Assembly: GCF_028435365.1 (NCBI RefSeq) | Contig: NZ_JAGTJJ010000005.1 | Location: 248,001 to 312,000 of the forward strand | From: Polyangium jinanense | GTDB lineage: Bacteria > Myxococcota > Polyangia > Polyangiales > Polyangiaceae | Reading direction: 5' to 3' | Length of the DNA stretch: 64,000 nt | Part shown: positions 17,227 to 25,243 of the stretch, piece by piece | Position numbering within the stretch: the first letter of the stretch is position 1 | Layout: every line of letters begins with the position of its first letter | Made by a program: the position numbers and the translations under genes | Notes under the pieces: model-generated | Told to the model about the DNA's origin: nothing | Seen by the model: the letters and a program-made list of their open reading frames with translations, nothing else | The model's database searches: none

Positions 17227-18072
17227 ATGATGCGTACCAGAAACGTTGGTTCGATTTCGCGCGCGCCTCGGCGCGCAGGCGTTTTCCTCGCGGCCGCGGC
17301 GCTCGTGTCGTGCTTTAGCTCCTTCGCGGCGGCCGAGCAGTTCGTCGTGGTCGACGAGACGTACGAGCACACGCCCGACATGCCGGACTCCCATTACCGC
17401 GTCGAGCCGCGCTCCGAGGCGCCCTCGAACTGGAAGAGCCCGATCGATTACACCACGGGCACGGCGCACATGCACCTCGAGGTCTACACGAAGCCGACGG
17501 ACACGCCCACGCGTTTCCAGGCCTGCTTCGAGGCGCAGCCGACGTATGCGTGCGTCGGGCAGGCGCCGGCCTACACGACCGTGGGCGTTTACGATTGGGA
17601 GACAAAATTCTCGGATTTCTGGTCGCCGCCCGGGACCACCGTCGATTGGACCCTCGGATCGGGTAAAATTGCGCTCATCCTGAAGGACACGCAGAACGGA
17701 AAACCGTCGGCGGACAACGTCGGCGCCGAGACGGCCGCGCTGTACATGCCCACGAAGGTCCGGTTCGTCGTGACGATCGTCTCCGCGGGGAGCACGTACG
17801 TGCCGCCCGCACCCGCGGAAATGGACGCGGGCGTCCCCGACGACGCGGGCGCGGGCTCCTCCACGGGCACGGGCGGGAGTGGCGGGAGCGGTGGCAATGG
17901 CGGCAGTGGCGGAGGCAACAGCGGCAGCGGCGGCGATCCCGTGAACATTCATCCGACCAACGACTCGGGATGCTCGTTCTCGACGGGGAATGGCGCCGTT
18001 CAGGGTACCTGGCTCCTCCTCGCGGCACCCGCGCTTCTGGCGATGCGGTCCCGCCGGAAGCGGTCCCGGTGA
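17227..18072 (+). CDS. Secreted protein with MYXO-CTERM-like sorting tail
   Basis: The 281-residue protein has a signal peptide (about 15-36), a beta-rich domain (about 37-195), a Gly/Ser linker (SGGSGGNGGSGGG region, about 215-240), and a tail consisting of Gly-Cys, a hydrophobic helix (WLLLAAPALLAM) and RSRRKRSR. That ending is the MYXO-CTERM pattern, which is thought to direct removal of the tail and surface attachment. The main domain is not recognised. The gene follows the nitronate monooxygenase closely, but shared function is doubtful. Confidence 0.75.
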   Translation: MMRTRNVGSISRAPRRAGVFLAAAALVSCFSSFAAAEQFVVVDETYEHTPDMPDSHYRVEPRSEAPSNWKSPIDYTTGTAHMHLEVYTKPTDTPTRFQACFEAQPTYACVGQAPAYTTVGVYDWETKFSDFWSPPGTTVDWTLGSGKIALILKDTQNGKPSADNVGAETAALYMPTKVRFVVTIVSAGSTYVPPAPAEMDAGVPDDAGAGSSTGTGGSGGSGGNGGSGGGNSGSGGDPVNIHPTNDSGCSFSTGNGAVQGTWLLLAAPALLAMRSRRKRSR

Positions 18073-18079
18073 GGATGGA

Positions 18080-18724
18080 TCAGGGATAAAGTTTTTCTTG
18101 TTTCGCCAGCATCTCGACGAATTGCGTGATGCGCTTCTGACGCGTCTCGGGTTTCTTCGCGGTCTGAATACGAAACAACACGGCGTAGCGGTTCGTCGCG
18201 TTGAGCGTGGCGAAGAACGCGGCGGCGCGGGGGTTTTTCGCGAAGGCGTCCGATAGATCGGGCGGCACGGTGGCGCGGCTCGGCGAGTCGTAGGCCTCGT
18301 CCCAGCGGCCGTCCTGCTTCGCGCGCTCGACCTCGGCGAGGCCCGGCGGCTGCATCTCGCCGGACGCAATGAGCGCCAGCGCCTTCTCCCGATTGATCTT
18401 CGACCAGATGCTCTTCGGACTGCGCGGCGTGAATTTCTGGAGCCACGCCGCCTCGTCGAAGCTCCGCTTCTGTCCGTCGATCCAGCCCCACACGAGCGCC
18501 ACGTCGACGGCCTCCGGATAGGTCACCGACGCGACGCCCGAGGCCTTCTTCGCAAGCTTGAGCCACACGCCGCGCGACGAGGCGTGATTCGAGGCGAGCC
18601 ACGTGGACCATGCGCGCGGGTGCTCGAAAGCGACGATGGGCACGTCCCCCGCGGGGGTCGCCTTGGCCGCCGTCTTCTTGGACGTCGTCGTTTTGGTCGT
18701 CTTGATCGTTTCAGTCTTTTTCAT
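18080..18724 (-). CDS. YdeI / OmpD-associated family protein
   Basis: The 214-residue protein starts with a Lys/Thr-rich low-complexity tail (about residues 1-25), then has the YdeI core: AWSTWLASNHASSRGVWLKL, DVALVWGWIDGQK and WSKINREKALAL. A C-terminal helix contains DAFAKNPRAAAFF. Members are small cytoplasmic proteins annotated as bacteriocin-protection or OmpD-associated, with no established biochemistry. The upstream in-frame ATG at 18787 would add 21 residues without a ribosome site, so the shorter form is preferred. Confidence 0.82.
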   Translation of the reverse strand: MKKTETIKTTKTTTSKKTAAKATPAGDVPIVAFEHPRAWSTWLASNHASSRGVWLKLAKKASGVASVTYPEAVDVALVWGWIDGQKRSFDEAAWLQKFTPRSPKSIWSKINREKALALIASGEMQPPGLAEVERAKQDGRWDEAYDSPSRATVPPDLSDAFAKNPRAAAFFATLNATNRYAVLFRIQTAKKPETRQKRITQFVEMLAKQEKLYP

Positions 18725-18844
18725 GCGAATCGTCCCGCTCCCACGCGCAGCGCGTCCCAATTTACGGGAGGCAAGTTTGGAGTGCAAGACGAAGTCGTCA
18801 TCCAGGCTGGCGCTCGGACGTGAGCTCGACTATGTTCGTGAGTC

Positions 18845-19957
18845 ATGTTCGACTGGTTCCGCAAGCGTGGTGCTTCGAAGCTCGAACCCATTCACCCGCC
18901 CTGGAGAGCGGGCCAGTACGTGACGTATTACCTGGAGCGCGAGGATGGCGTCTGGGCCGCGTTCGTGCTCCGGATCCTCGGACAAACCCAGGACGGAGCC
19001 TGGATCATCCAGGGGGATTTCAAGACGCGCGCGGGGGAGAGCACCGTCTGGTTCCGCTCGGACCCGTCCGCCCCCGAGAACGAGCCGGATCCCATACCCG
19101 TAAAGCAAACGTTGGTCCGCTCTTCCCAGGTCGAGGCCAACGTCGAGGACCGCATGGCCGACGATCCCTTGGTGATGGTCACCCTGGCGATGAACCTCCT
19201 CATGGTCCGACGCTGGCCCGCCGCCTCGGAGAGCCTGCGGACCGAGCCGCGGTCCGTGAGTCATCCATGTGAAATCGAGCGAGCGCACCTCCTCGTCACC
19301 GACGGGCCGGGCTACAAGAAACATCATGACATTCACCCGCGCGTGATGCTCACGGGCGTCGCCTGCCTGTCGATCGACGGGCACCGCAATCCGATGACGG
19401 CGACCTCGTTCGGACTGAACGACCCCGAGGCTGATGGCTCCACCTCGTACGACGATTTCGTCGACCTCTCGTACCCGAAACGCGTCGCTCACGATGGATT
19501 CGAGCTGACCTATCCGGCGACGTGGTTCCTGCGGGAGCGGGAGACCGAGAGCAAGCAGAAATCGACGGTGAAGTCCTACTTCGCCATGACCGGCGGGGTC
19601 TCGTGCTCGCTTACGCTCTCGGTGAGGGTGCGAGAAGGCTCCATCGACGAAATCGCCCGGGAGCGAGATGCGGTCCTGGCGAAGTTGAGCGCTCCGATCG
19701 ACGGTCCGATGGGCCGCGTGTCGCCGCGAGAAACCCTGAAGCTCCCGGGCGATGCGAAGGGGTTTCTCGGCGCCCTGGAAAACCCCGGCATCGATGGTTT
19801 GTCCTGCGATGGGGTGTATGTCTCCGAGGATGGACGCCGCTTCGCGAACGTGATCGTATTTCTATGCGTGCTCAAGGAGAATCCACGCGCCAGGGGGACG
19901 CTCGCAAATTACGAGCGCGTGGCGCGGGAGATCCTCGCGTCGTTCGCGTTCACTTGA
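18845..19957 (+). CDS. Hypothetical cytoplasmic protein
   Basis: The 370-residue protein starts MFDWFRKRGASKLEPIHPPW, has no signal peptide or membrane helix, and shows two beta-rich halves. The second half (about residue 215 on, starting AHDGFELTYPATWFLRE) resembles PsbP/DUF1795-like folds, in which a FELTYPATW-type strand is common. I am not confident in that match. The stop overlaps the end of the convergent Sel1-repeat gene by eight bases. Confidence 0.6.
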   Translation: MFDWFRKRGASKLEPIHPPWRAGQYVTYYLEREDGVWAAFVLRILGQTQDGAWIIQGDFKTRAGESTVWFRSDPSAPENEPDPIPVKQTLVRSSQVEANVEDRMADDPLVMVTLAMNLLMVRRWPAASESLRTEPRSVSHPCEIERAHLLVTDGPGYKKHHDIHPRVMLTGVACLSIDGHRNPMTATSFGLNDPEADGSTSYDDFVDLSYPKRVAHDGFELTYPATWFLRERETESKQKSTVKSYFAMTGGVSCSLTLSVRVREGSIDEIARERDAVLAKLSAPIDGPMGRVSPRETLKLPGDAKGFLGALENPGIDGLSCDGVYVSEDGRRFANVIVFLCVLKENPRARGTLANYERVAREILASFAFT

Positions 19958-20627
19958 GCGCGTCGCGCGCCTTGCACGCGTCATCATCGCCTTCCTGGCA
20001 GCCGCGGTCGTACAACTTGCGCGCCTTCTCCGGATCCCGCTCGACCCTATCGCCCTCTGCGAACGCCTTCCCTGCCGTCAGGCAGCCTTGCGTCGCGCCG
20101 AGGGTGCAGGCGCTCTCGTAATAGTAGACCGCCGACGGCCAATCGGCCACGACGGCGTCGTTGCCGCTCTCGTAGGCCATGGCCACGTGTAGGCACGCCG
20201 TGCTCACGTCACCCCCGCAGGCTCTTTTATAAAGCTCCATCGCGCGGGTTGGGTTGCGGGGGACGCCCATTCCATGGATGTACATCACGCCGAGGCCGTT
20301 GCAGCTCGCCGCATACCCGCCGAGGCATCCCTTCTCGAAGGCCGCGAACGCGCGCTTGTTGTTCTCCCCCTGCTTGTCCTTCGGCGTCATCAGCGCGAGC
20401 CCGAGCGCATGGCAGCTCGCGAGGTCATTTTTCTGGCAACCCTCGTCATGCGCGGCGATCTCGTCCGAATGCTTGCCACTGCCGGCGCCGTGGATGAACA
20501 CCATGCGGCCCTTGTCCGGCGTTGCATCGGGCGCGGGGGGCGGAGGCGTGGACGGCGGGGAAGGATCCGCTCCACAGCCGGTCAGCAGGGCAGATGCGAA
20601 GAGCAGGAGCAGGAAGCGCTGGGTCAC
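19950..20627 (-). CDS. Sel1-repeat lipoprotein
   Basis: The 225-residue protein has a lipoprotein signal ending LLTG-Cys and a Pro-rich spacer, then about five Sel1-type repeats of roughly 36 residues. Examples are ALGLALMTPKDKQGENNKRA, GLGVMYIHGMGVPRNPTRAM and GKAFAEGDRVERDPEKARKL. Paired Cys residues are present in each repeat. Sel1 repeats mediate protein-protein contacts. The GTG start at 20627 gives the most compact signal. A TTG 48 bases upstream would add Arg-rich sequence. Confidence 0.82.
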   Translation of the reverse strand: MTQRFLLLLFASALLTGCGADPSPPSTPPPPAPDATPDKGRMVFIHGAGSGKHSDEIAAHDEGCQKNDLASCHALGLALMTPKDKQGENNKRAFAAFEKGCLGGYAASCNGLGVMYIHGMGVPRNPTRAMELYKRACGGDVSTACLHVAMAYESGNDAVVADWPSAVYYYESACTLGATQGCLTAGKAFAEGDRVERDPEKARKLYDRGCQEGDDDACKARDALK

Positions 20628-20643
20628 AAGGGCAAATCTACCA

Positions 20644-20679
20644 ACCCTCGGCGCGCGGCGAAAGGGGCGCGCCAAGGGT
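20644..20679. terminator. Stem-loop between the split-propeller and Sel1 genes
   Basis: ACCCT-C-GGCGCGC (20644-20656) pairs with GCGCGCC-A-AGGGT (20667-20679) with a single C/A mismatch and a ten-base loop. It sits directly at the 3' end of the NHL gene on the minus strand, 17 bp before the Sel1-repeat start. There is no T run, so efficient termination is uncertain. It may instead stabilise the upstream mRNA. Confidence 0.45.
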
Positions 20680-21281
20680 CAGGGCATCATTTTGGGGCGA
20701 AACTTCTGCACGCGTCGTCCCACCTGCTCGACCACGTACACGCTGCCATCCGGCCCGACGGTGATATCGTGCCCCGTGTCGAACTGCCCCTCCTCGCGGC
20801 CGAAGCTGCCCCAGCTCGTGATCACCTTGCCGTCGCGATCGAGCTCGAGCGCGCGCCCCGACGGCGCGTCGTCGAGCTGGTCGCCGCCGTCGATCACGAA
20901 GACGTGCCCGTTCGGCGCGACCTCGACGCCCCAGGGCCGCCCGATCTCGGGCCCGCTCCAGACGTCGACGAGCATGCCTTCGAGGTCGAAGATCTGCAGC
21001 CGCGCATTGCCACGATCCGCGACGTACACGCGGTCCTTTCCGTCGGACGCGATGCCGTGCGGAATGTCGAAATGCCCCGGCTCGCTCCCCGGATCGCCCC
21101 ACGCGTCGAGGAACATGCCCCGCACATCGAACCGCGCCACGCGGGTATTCTCGTACCCATCCGAAACGTAAAGCTCGCCGTTTGGCGCGAGAAACACGTC
21201 GGTGGGTTTGCCGAACTCGTCGGGCGGGCTGCCGCACGCGACGACGAGCGCCGGGAGGAGCAGGAAAAACCAAGGTCTCAT
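20679..21281 (-). CDS. NHL-repeat lipoprotein, C-terminal half of a split propeller
   Basis: The 200-residue protein has its own lipoprotein signal (MRPWFFLLLPALVVA-Cys16) followed by four NHL blades, for example KPTDVFLAPNGELYVSDGYE, PHGIASDGKDRVYVADRGNA and DITVGPDGSVYVVEQVG. The blade sequence resembles the second half of peptidyl-alpha-hydroxyglycine alpha-amidating-lyase-type propellers. The ATG overlaps the stop of the upstream gene (TCAT on the plus strand, 21278-21281), so the two are translationally coupled. The pair probably assembles into one propeller at the membrane. Confidence 0.8.
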   Translation of the reverse strand: MRPWFFLLLPALVVACGSPPDEFGKPTDVFLAPNGELYVSDGYENTRVARFDVRGMFLDAWGDPGSEPGHFDIPHGIASDGKDRVYVADRGNARLQIFDLEGMLVDVWSGPEIGRPWGVEVAPNGHVFVIDGGDQLDDAPSGRALELDRDGKVITSWGSFGREEGQFDTGHDITVGPDGSVYVVEQVGRRVQKFRPKMMP

Positions 21282-21739
21282 TCGTGCCCCCTGCCGATGG
21301 TCTGAAGGAGCGCGCCGTCGTGGCTGAACTCGAAGATCTGATCGAGCCCGACGTCGGTCACCCAGACGTGGTCGTTCTTATCGACGCCGAGCCCGTGCGG
21401 GACGAGAAAGACGTTTTCCCCCCACGAGGCCAGCACCTCGCCCGTCTCGCCCTCGACCATCCAGATCGTGGGTTTGTCGATGATCTCTTCGTTGCCCCAG
21501 CCCCGGTCCGCGCGGTGGAACACGAAGACGTGGTTGTGCGAGTCGACGCCGACCCCGACGGCCTCGCCGAGGGTCTGTCCGGCCGGCGGCTTCAACCATT
21601 GGGGCACGACCTCGTAGGCCGCCGCGGGGGCGCTCGTGGAGCGCGGCGTGGGCTCGTCCGCGCAGCCCGCGCCTGCGACGAGGCTGCCGGCGAGCACGGC
21701 GCACGCGAGGATACGGCGCGTTTCGCTTGTACGTCTCAT
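21278..21739 (-). CDS. NHL-repeat lipoprotein, N-terminal half of a split propeller
   Basis: The 153-residue protein has a lipoprotein signal ending VAGAG-Cys26, then EVVPQWLKPPAGQTLGEAVG and two to three NHL blades (VGVDSHNHVFVFHRADRG, PHGLGVDKNDHVWVTDVGLD). It stops after TIGRGHE, exactly where single-chain lyase-type propellers continue into further blades. The next gene supplies those blades. A strong GGAGGAGGT ribosome site precedes the ATG. No catalytic assignment is safe from half a propeller. Confidence 0.8.
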   Translation of the reverse strand: MRRTSETRRILACAVLAGSLVAGAGCADEPTPRSTSAPAAAYEVVPQWLKPPAGQTLGEAVGVGVDSHNHVFVFHRADRGWGNEEIIDKPTIWMVEGETGEVLASWGENVFLVPHGLGVDKNDHVWVTDVGLDQIFEFSHDGALLQTIGRGHE

Positions 21740-21920
21740 GAACGATCGACCTCCTCCGGGCAGAGGAGCAGACCTCGGCGGCCGGGACCATCTCCTGCTT
21801 GTGAAGCGAGAGCTTCCTCGGTACGCTCCTCGGCGCTCCGCGTCGCATGGGTGGCGCGGGGCTGGCGACGCAGGCCGGTGCTTGCGCGCTTTCCGCGAAT
21901 CCCCCGAGGGAGGTTGGTGC

Positions 21921-22484
21921 GTGTTCTGTCCGACCTGTGGTACGCCGAACGCCGATGGCGCGCCCGTGTGCATCAAGTGTGGCAATCGCCTCCAGGGAGC
22001 AGCTCCCCAGGGATGGGGCGCGCCGCCGCAAGGGTATCCCGGCGCGCCGCAACCCGGCTGGGGCGCCCCCCCGCAGCAGGGCTGGGGGCAGCCGCCGCAA
22101 GGGTTCGGCAACTACGCGGCTCCCGCCCAGTTTGGCATGGTGCCGGCGGCGTACGGCGGGATGGCCGGCCCGAAGGGCACGACGCGGGACCCGACGATGG
22201 TCCTCATTTTCAGCTTCTTTTGCTTCTACGGCGTGTACGTCGCGTGGGCCATGCTGAGCGAGCTGCAGGCCTACACGCAGGACGACAACTTCAAGCCGTG
22301 GAAGATCTTCATTCCGATCTACAACCTCTACTTCTGGCACAGCGAGGTGCCGGAGCAGGTGACCAAAGCGAAACGAATGGCGGGCTGCCCGAACCCGTAC
22401 GCGAACGGGTTTTACGAGCACGCGAACGTCGCCCTTTACTCGCTCGCCAAGGACCTGAACGAGGTCTGGAAGTGCAGCCCCTAG
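21921..22484 (+). CDS. Zinc-ribbon membrane protein with Gly/Pro/Gln linker
   Basis: The 187-residue protein starts at GTG 21921 after GGGAGG. It begins with a zinc ribbon (FCPTCG and VCIKCG). A tandem low-complexity segment of PQGWGAPPQ-like units follows (about 30-65), then one or two membrane helices (TMVLIFSFFCFYGVYVAW, about 100-125) and a C-terminal amphipathic part rich in aromatic residues. The membrane part resembles DUF4234-like small integral proteins. Function is unknown. The GST gene starts 13 bp after its stop. Confidence 0.72.
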   Translation: MFCPTCGTPNADGAPVCIKCGNRLQGAAPQGWGAPPQGYPGAPQPGWGAPPQQGWGQPPQGFGNYAAPAQFGMVPAAYGGMAGPKGTTRDPTMVLIFSFFCFYGVYVAWAMLSELQAYTQDDNFKPWKIFIPIYNLYFWHSEVPEQVTKAKRMAGCPNPYANGFYEHANVALYSLAKDLNEVWKCSP

Positions 22485-22497
22485 CCAAGAGCCGACT

Positions 22498-23130
22498 ATG
22501 TTGACAATCTACGGATGCAAGGGATGCGGCTCGGTCGTGGTCGAGGCCGCGTGTGATCTCCTCGGAGAAACCTACGAGCGCCGGGAGGTCGAGCCCTGGA
22601 CGCCGGGCCCTGCGCTCGACGAGCTGCGCGCGCTGAATCCGCTCGCGCAGGTGCCCACGGTCGTGCTGCAAGACGGCACCGTCTTCACCGAAAGCGCGGC
22701 CATTCTCCTCTGGCTCCTCGAGCGCCACCCGGAAACGACGCTCGCTCCGCCGCCCGGCGACCCGAAACGGCCGGCCTTCTTGCGCTGGCTCGTGTATTTC
22801 GTGTCCAGCATCTATCCGATGTACACCGTCGGCGATTTCCCGGCGCGGTGGGTGAAGGACGAGGGAGCGCAAAAGGAGCTCAAAGCGGCGACCGTGCAGC
22901 GGACGCTCGATTGCTGGCGCGCGATCGAGCAGGGGATTTCGCCAGGGACCTATTTGCTGGGCGAGACGATGACGATCCTCGACGTGTACGCGGCGATGAT
23001 CTCCCGCTGGCGCCCCGGCCGCGAGAAGATCCGCGAGGTCGCGCCGCGCTGCATCGCCGCGGCGGAGCGGGCCGAGACGAACCCGATCGTGGCACGGGTT
23101 TTCACGCAATTTCCGAGCACGACCAGCTAA
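22498..23130 (+). CDS. Glutathione S-transferase family protein
   Basis: The 210-residue protein has an N-terminal thioredoxin fold with CKGCG in the active-site region, NPLAQVPTVVLQDGTVFTES (the cis-Pro and Glu-Ser glutathione-binding motif, about 47-66), and an all-helical C-terminal domain with GETMTILDVYAAMI. It is a cytoplasmic thiol transferase of the beta or related class. Myxobacterial substrates are unknown. Confidence 0.88.
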   Translation: MLTIYGCKGCGSVVVEAACDLLGETYERREVEPWTPGPALDELRALNPLAQVPTVVLQDGTVFTESAAILLWLLERHPETTLAPPPGDPKRPAFLRWLVYFVSSIYPMYTVGDFPARWVKDEGAQKELKAATVQRTLDCWRAIEQGISPGTYLLGETMTILDVYAAMISRWRPGREKIREVAPRCIAAAERAETNPIVARVFTQFPSTTS

Positions 23131-23178
23131 AGCCTTGCGGACGCCCGCGCCGGGCCCCACGCGATGCGCGGAGGCCCC

Positions 23179-23472
23179 ATGCCCGAGAAAAAGACCATCG
23201 AGCGAGCCCGGCAGGACCAGCGCGAGGGCAAGGCGCCGAGCACGCAGGCCGGCGAGTTCGTCCGCGAGGAGATCGAGCACGTCAAGGAAGGCAAGCACGG
23301 GGTGAAAAACCCCAAGCAGGCCATTGCGATCGCCCTGTCCAAGGCGCGCCGCGCCGGCGTTTCCGTGCCGCCGCCCGCGCCAGGCAAAGCCAAGGAGCGG
23401 ACGCGGCGGCAAGCCAAACGTGACCTCGAAAAAGGGAAGAAAGAGGGCCCGCTCCGCAAGAAGGCGGCATAA
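23179..23472 (+). CDS. Small basic DUF6496-like protein
   Basis: The 97-residue protein is Lys/Arg-rich with a short conserved core (EFVREEIEHVKEGKHGVKNP then QAIAIALSKARRAG) typical of small DUF6496-type proteins, which are often phage- or plasmid-borne elsewhere. The C-terminus is a charged KAKERTRRQAKRDLEKGKKE tail. GGAGG lies four bases before the ATG at 23179. The in-frame ATG at 23164 has no site. Nucleic-acid binding is plausible from charge only. Confidence 0.75.
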   Translation: MPEKKTIERARQDQREGKAPSTQAGEFVREEIEHVKEGKHGVKNPKQAIAIALSKARRAGVSVPPPAPGKAKERTRRQAKRDLEKGKKEGPLRKKAA

Positions 23473-23475
23473 CGA

Positions 23476-23898
23476 TCACGCGATCGCCGCTCGACCCTCC
23501 GTCCCCTTCGCGCCCACACCGCCCTTCGCGCCGAGCCGCGCGCTCCGGAGCACGCCCACGGACACCACCATTGCGACCAGGGTCAAGAGCAGTCCGCCCA
23601 GCGTCCCCGGCCGACCGGCCTCCTTGAGGCCCGTGAACAGGACCCGCGTGACCTCGGCGTCGGGCACACGCGCCGGATCTTCGAGGAAAGACATCACCGC
23701 GCCGACGTTCGTCCAGACCCCAGCGATCGTGGCGATCACCGTCGTCACCGACAGCGCCGCGGTGAACGCGAGTTTGTCGCGGCCAGGCGCCGCCGCATAT
23801 CGCACGGCCGCGCCGAGCGCCGCACAACCGGCCGCGAGGACCGTCCACATCCCGAATCCACCCTCGCACATGAACTGAACCAAGCTGAAACCACTCAT
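23476..23898 (-). CDS. Small membrane protein, MotA/TolQ/ExbB-like topology
   Basis: The 140-residue protein starts MSGFSLVQFMCEGGFGMWTV, which matches the N-terminal helix signature of TolQ/ExbB-like proteins (EGG-x-MW). It has three further predicted helices, including GTLGGLLLTLVAMVVSVGVL, and a Gly/Ala-rich basic tail. It lacks the long cytoplasmic loop of true ExbB or MotA, so proton-channel function is uncertain. GAGAGGAG precedes the ATG. It converges with the DUF6496-like gene, three bases away. Confidence 0.65.
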   Translation of the reverse strand: MSGFSLVQFMCEGGFGMWTVLAAGCAALGAAVRYAAAPGRDKLAFTAALSVTTVIATIAGVWTNVGAVMSFLEDPARVPDAEVTRVLFTGLKEAGRPGTLGGLLLTLVAMVVSVGVLRSARLGAKGGVGAKGTEGRAAIA

Positions 23899-24069
23899 GG
23901 CTCGCTCCTCTCGTTTCATTCCGGACAGCCTCATCGCCGTCCTTTCATGAGCAGAGAACACGAGCTCCCAGCGGGCGTGACAGGGCGAGGTCGATTTTTT
24001 TCGCCCACCGAACCAACGCCCGGAACGGGCTTGCTCCTTCGGGCTTGGTGCAGGTAGCCTCGGGGAACC

Positions 24070-24399
24070 ATGTCGATCGATCCGGCCCGCCTCGCACGCA
24101 TCCGCGCGCGTCTCCTCGCCGCGGCCGCCCTCACCACGGCGGCCGCCGGGTGCGCCAAGCCCATCATCAACGATCGGATGGGTGGCCCGCCCGAGGAGAC
24201 GATCAACGAGCGTCGCCCCGAGCCGGAGCCCACGGACAACGAGGCCCCCAAGACCCCGACGGCGGAGCCCGCACCGACGGCACCCGACACGAGCAAACCG
24301 ACGATCCACCACGTCAACACGCCACCCTCGGACGGCGGCACCAAGCTCACCCCGCCGGATCCGGGTCAGACGATCAATACGGCGCCGAACCAGCGCTGA
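24070..24399 (+). CDS. Short Pro/Thr-rich lipoprotein
   Basis: The 109-residue protein has an Arg-rich N-terminus, a hydrophobic signal and a TAAAG-Cys lipobox near residue 28. The mature part is a disordered chain of Pro, Thr, Glu and Asp, consistent with a periplasmic spacer peptide anchored to the outer membrane. No domain is recognisable. The next gene starts 24 bp downstream. Confidence 0.68.
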   Translation: MSIDPARLARIRARLLAAAALTTAAAGCAKPIINDRMGGPPEETINERRPEPEPTDNEAPKTPTAEPAPTAPDTSKPTIHHVNTPPSDGGTKLTPPDPGQTINTAPNQR

Positions 24400-24423
24400 C
24401 CCGGACAAACGCGGGCCCCCCCC

Positions 24424-25242
24424 ATGCGAACGCCGGTTCCCCTCGGGACGACGGAGCGGCTCTTCGGCACGCTCCACCGTCACATGCTGGATCGCGGCTA
24501 CGAGGTGCCGCCGTGGGATCGTTTGAGGGCCGATGATCTCGACGCCGAGGACGTGGAGCTCGCCCGGAGCGCGTGGGCGGCGCGGACGGTTGCCGAGTAC
24601 CGGTCCATGATCGTATTCGGCGAGCTCATCGCGCGGTTCGCCGAGGTGGGCCTGCCCCTCGAAGTGACGACCGCCGCCTCGCGCCTGCTCTCCGACGAGG
24701 CCCGCCACACCGAGCTCTGCGCGCGCGTCGCCGACGGACTCGGCGGGCACGCGGGGATCACTTTGAAGCCCAACGATCTGCGCCTCCACCGGAACGACCT
24801 GCCCGCGCACCTCTTCGTGGCGCGCTGGACGACGTCGATGTTCTGCGTGGGCGAGTCGGCCTCGGTCGCCATTCTGCGGGTCCTTTTGGCCCACGCGAAA
24901 AACCCCTGTATCGAGGCGGTGCTCCGGATCCTGCTCCGGGACGAGATCCTGCATGACCGATTCGGCTGGGCGCTCGCGCGCCTGGTCCTGCCGCGGCTCA
25001 CGGACGACGAGCAGGAATGGCTGGCGGCCGACCTAGCGCTGACGTTCGCCCACTACGATCGCGCACACGGCGCGTCCGATTCCGATGAGGAAGGCGCCCC
25101 GCTCTGCGGCGACCTCGGCCTCGCGCCCGCCCGCGCTCGCAGTGAGGCCTTCCACCGTCGAATCGATACGGTGATCCTCCCGTCGCTCGCGGGCCTCGGC
25201 GTACCCGCCTACGAGGCGTGGCTGCTTCGAACCGAAGTTTGA
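24424..25242 (+). CDS. Ferritin-like (diiron-type) protein
   Basis: The 272-residue helical protein shows ferritin-like metal-site segments: AEYRSMIVFGELIARF (Glu), LSDEARHTELC (E-x-x-H), a Glu in the CVGESASVAIL helix, and RDEILHDRFGW (E-x-x-H). Two E-x-x-H pairs suggest a dinuclear iron or manganese centre. Proteins of this kind act as oxygenases or oxidases rather than iron-storage ferritins. The stop lies one base from the stop of the convergent PAS-STAS gene. Confidence 0.8.
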   Translation: MRTPVPLGTTERLFGTLHRHMLDRGYEVPPWDRLRADDLDAEDVELARSAWAARTVAEYRSMIVFGELIARFAEVGLPLEVTTAASRLLSDEARHTELCARVADGLGGHAGITLKPNDLRLHRNDLPAHLFVARWTTSMFCVGESASVAILRVLLAHAKNPCIEAVLRILLRDEILHDRFGWALARLVLPRLTDDEQEWLAADLALTFAHYDRAHGASDSDEEGAPLCGDLGLAPARARSEAFHRRIDTVILPSLAGLGVPAYEAWLLRTEV

Positions 25243-25243
25243 A

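Noticed and set aside
17860..17945. Gly-rich repeat considered as a possible CRISPR-like or mobile repeat
   Set aside because: The repeats are codon-level GGC/AGC units encoding the linker of a secreted protein, with no spacers.
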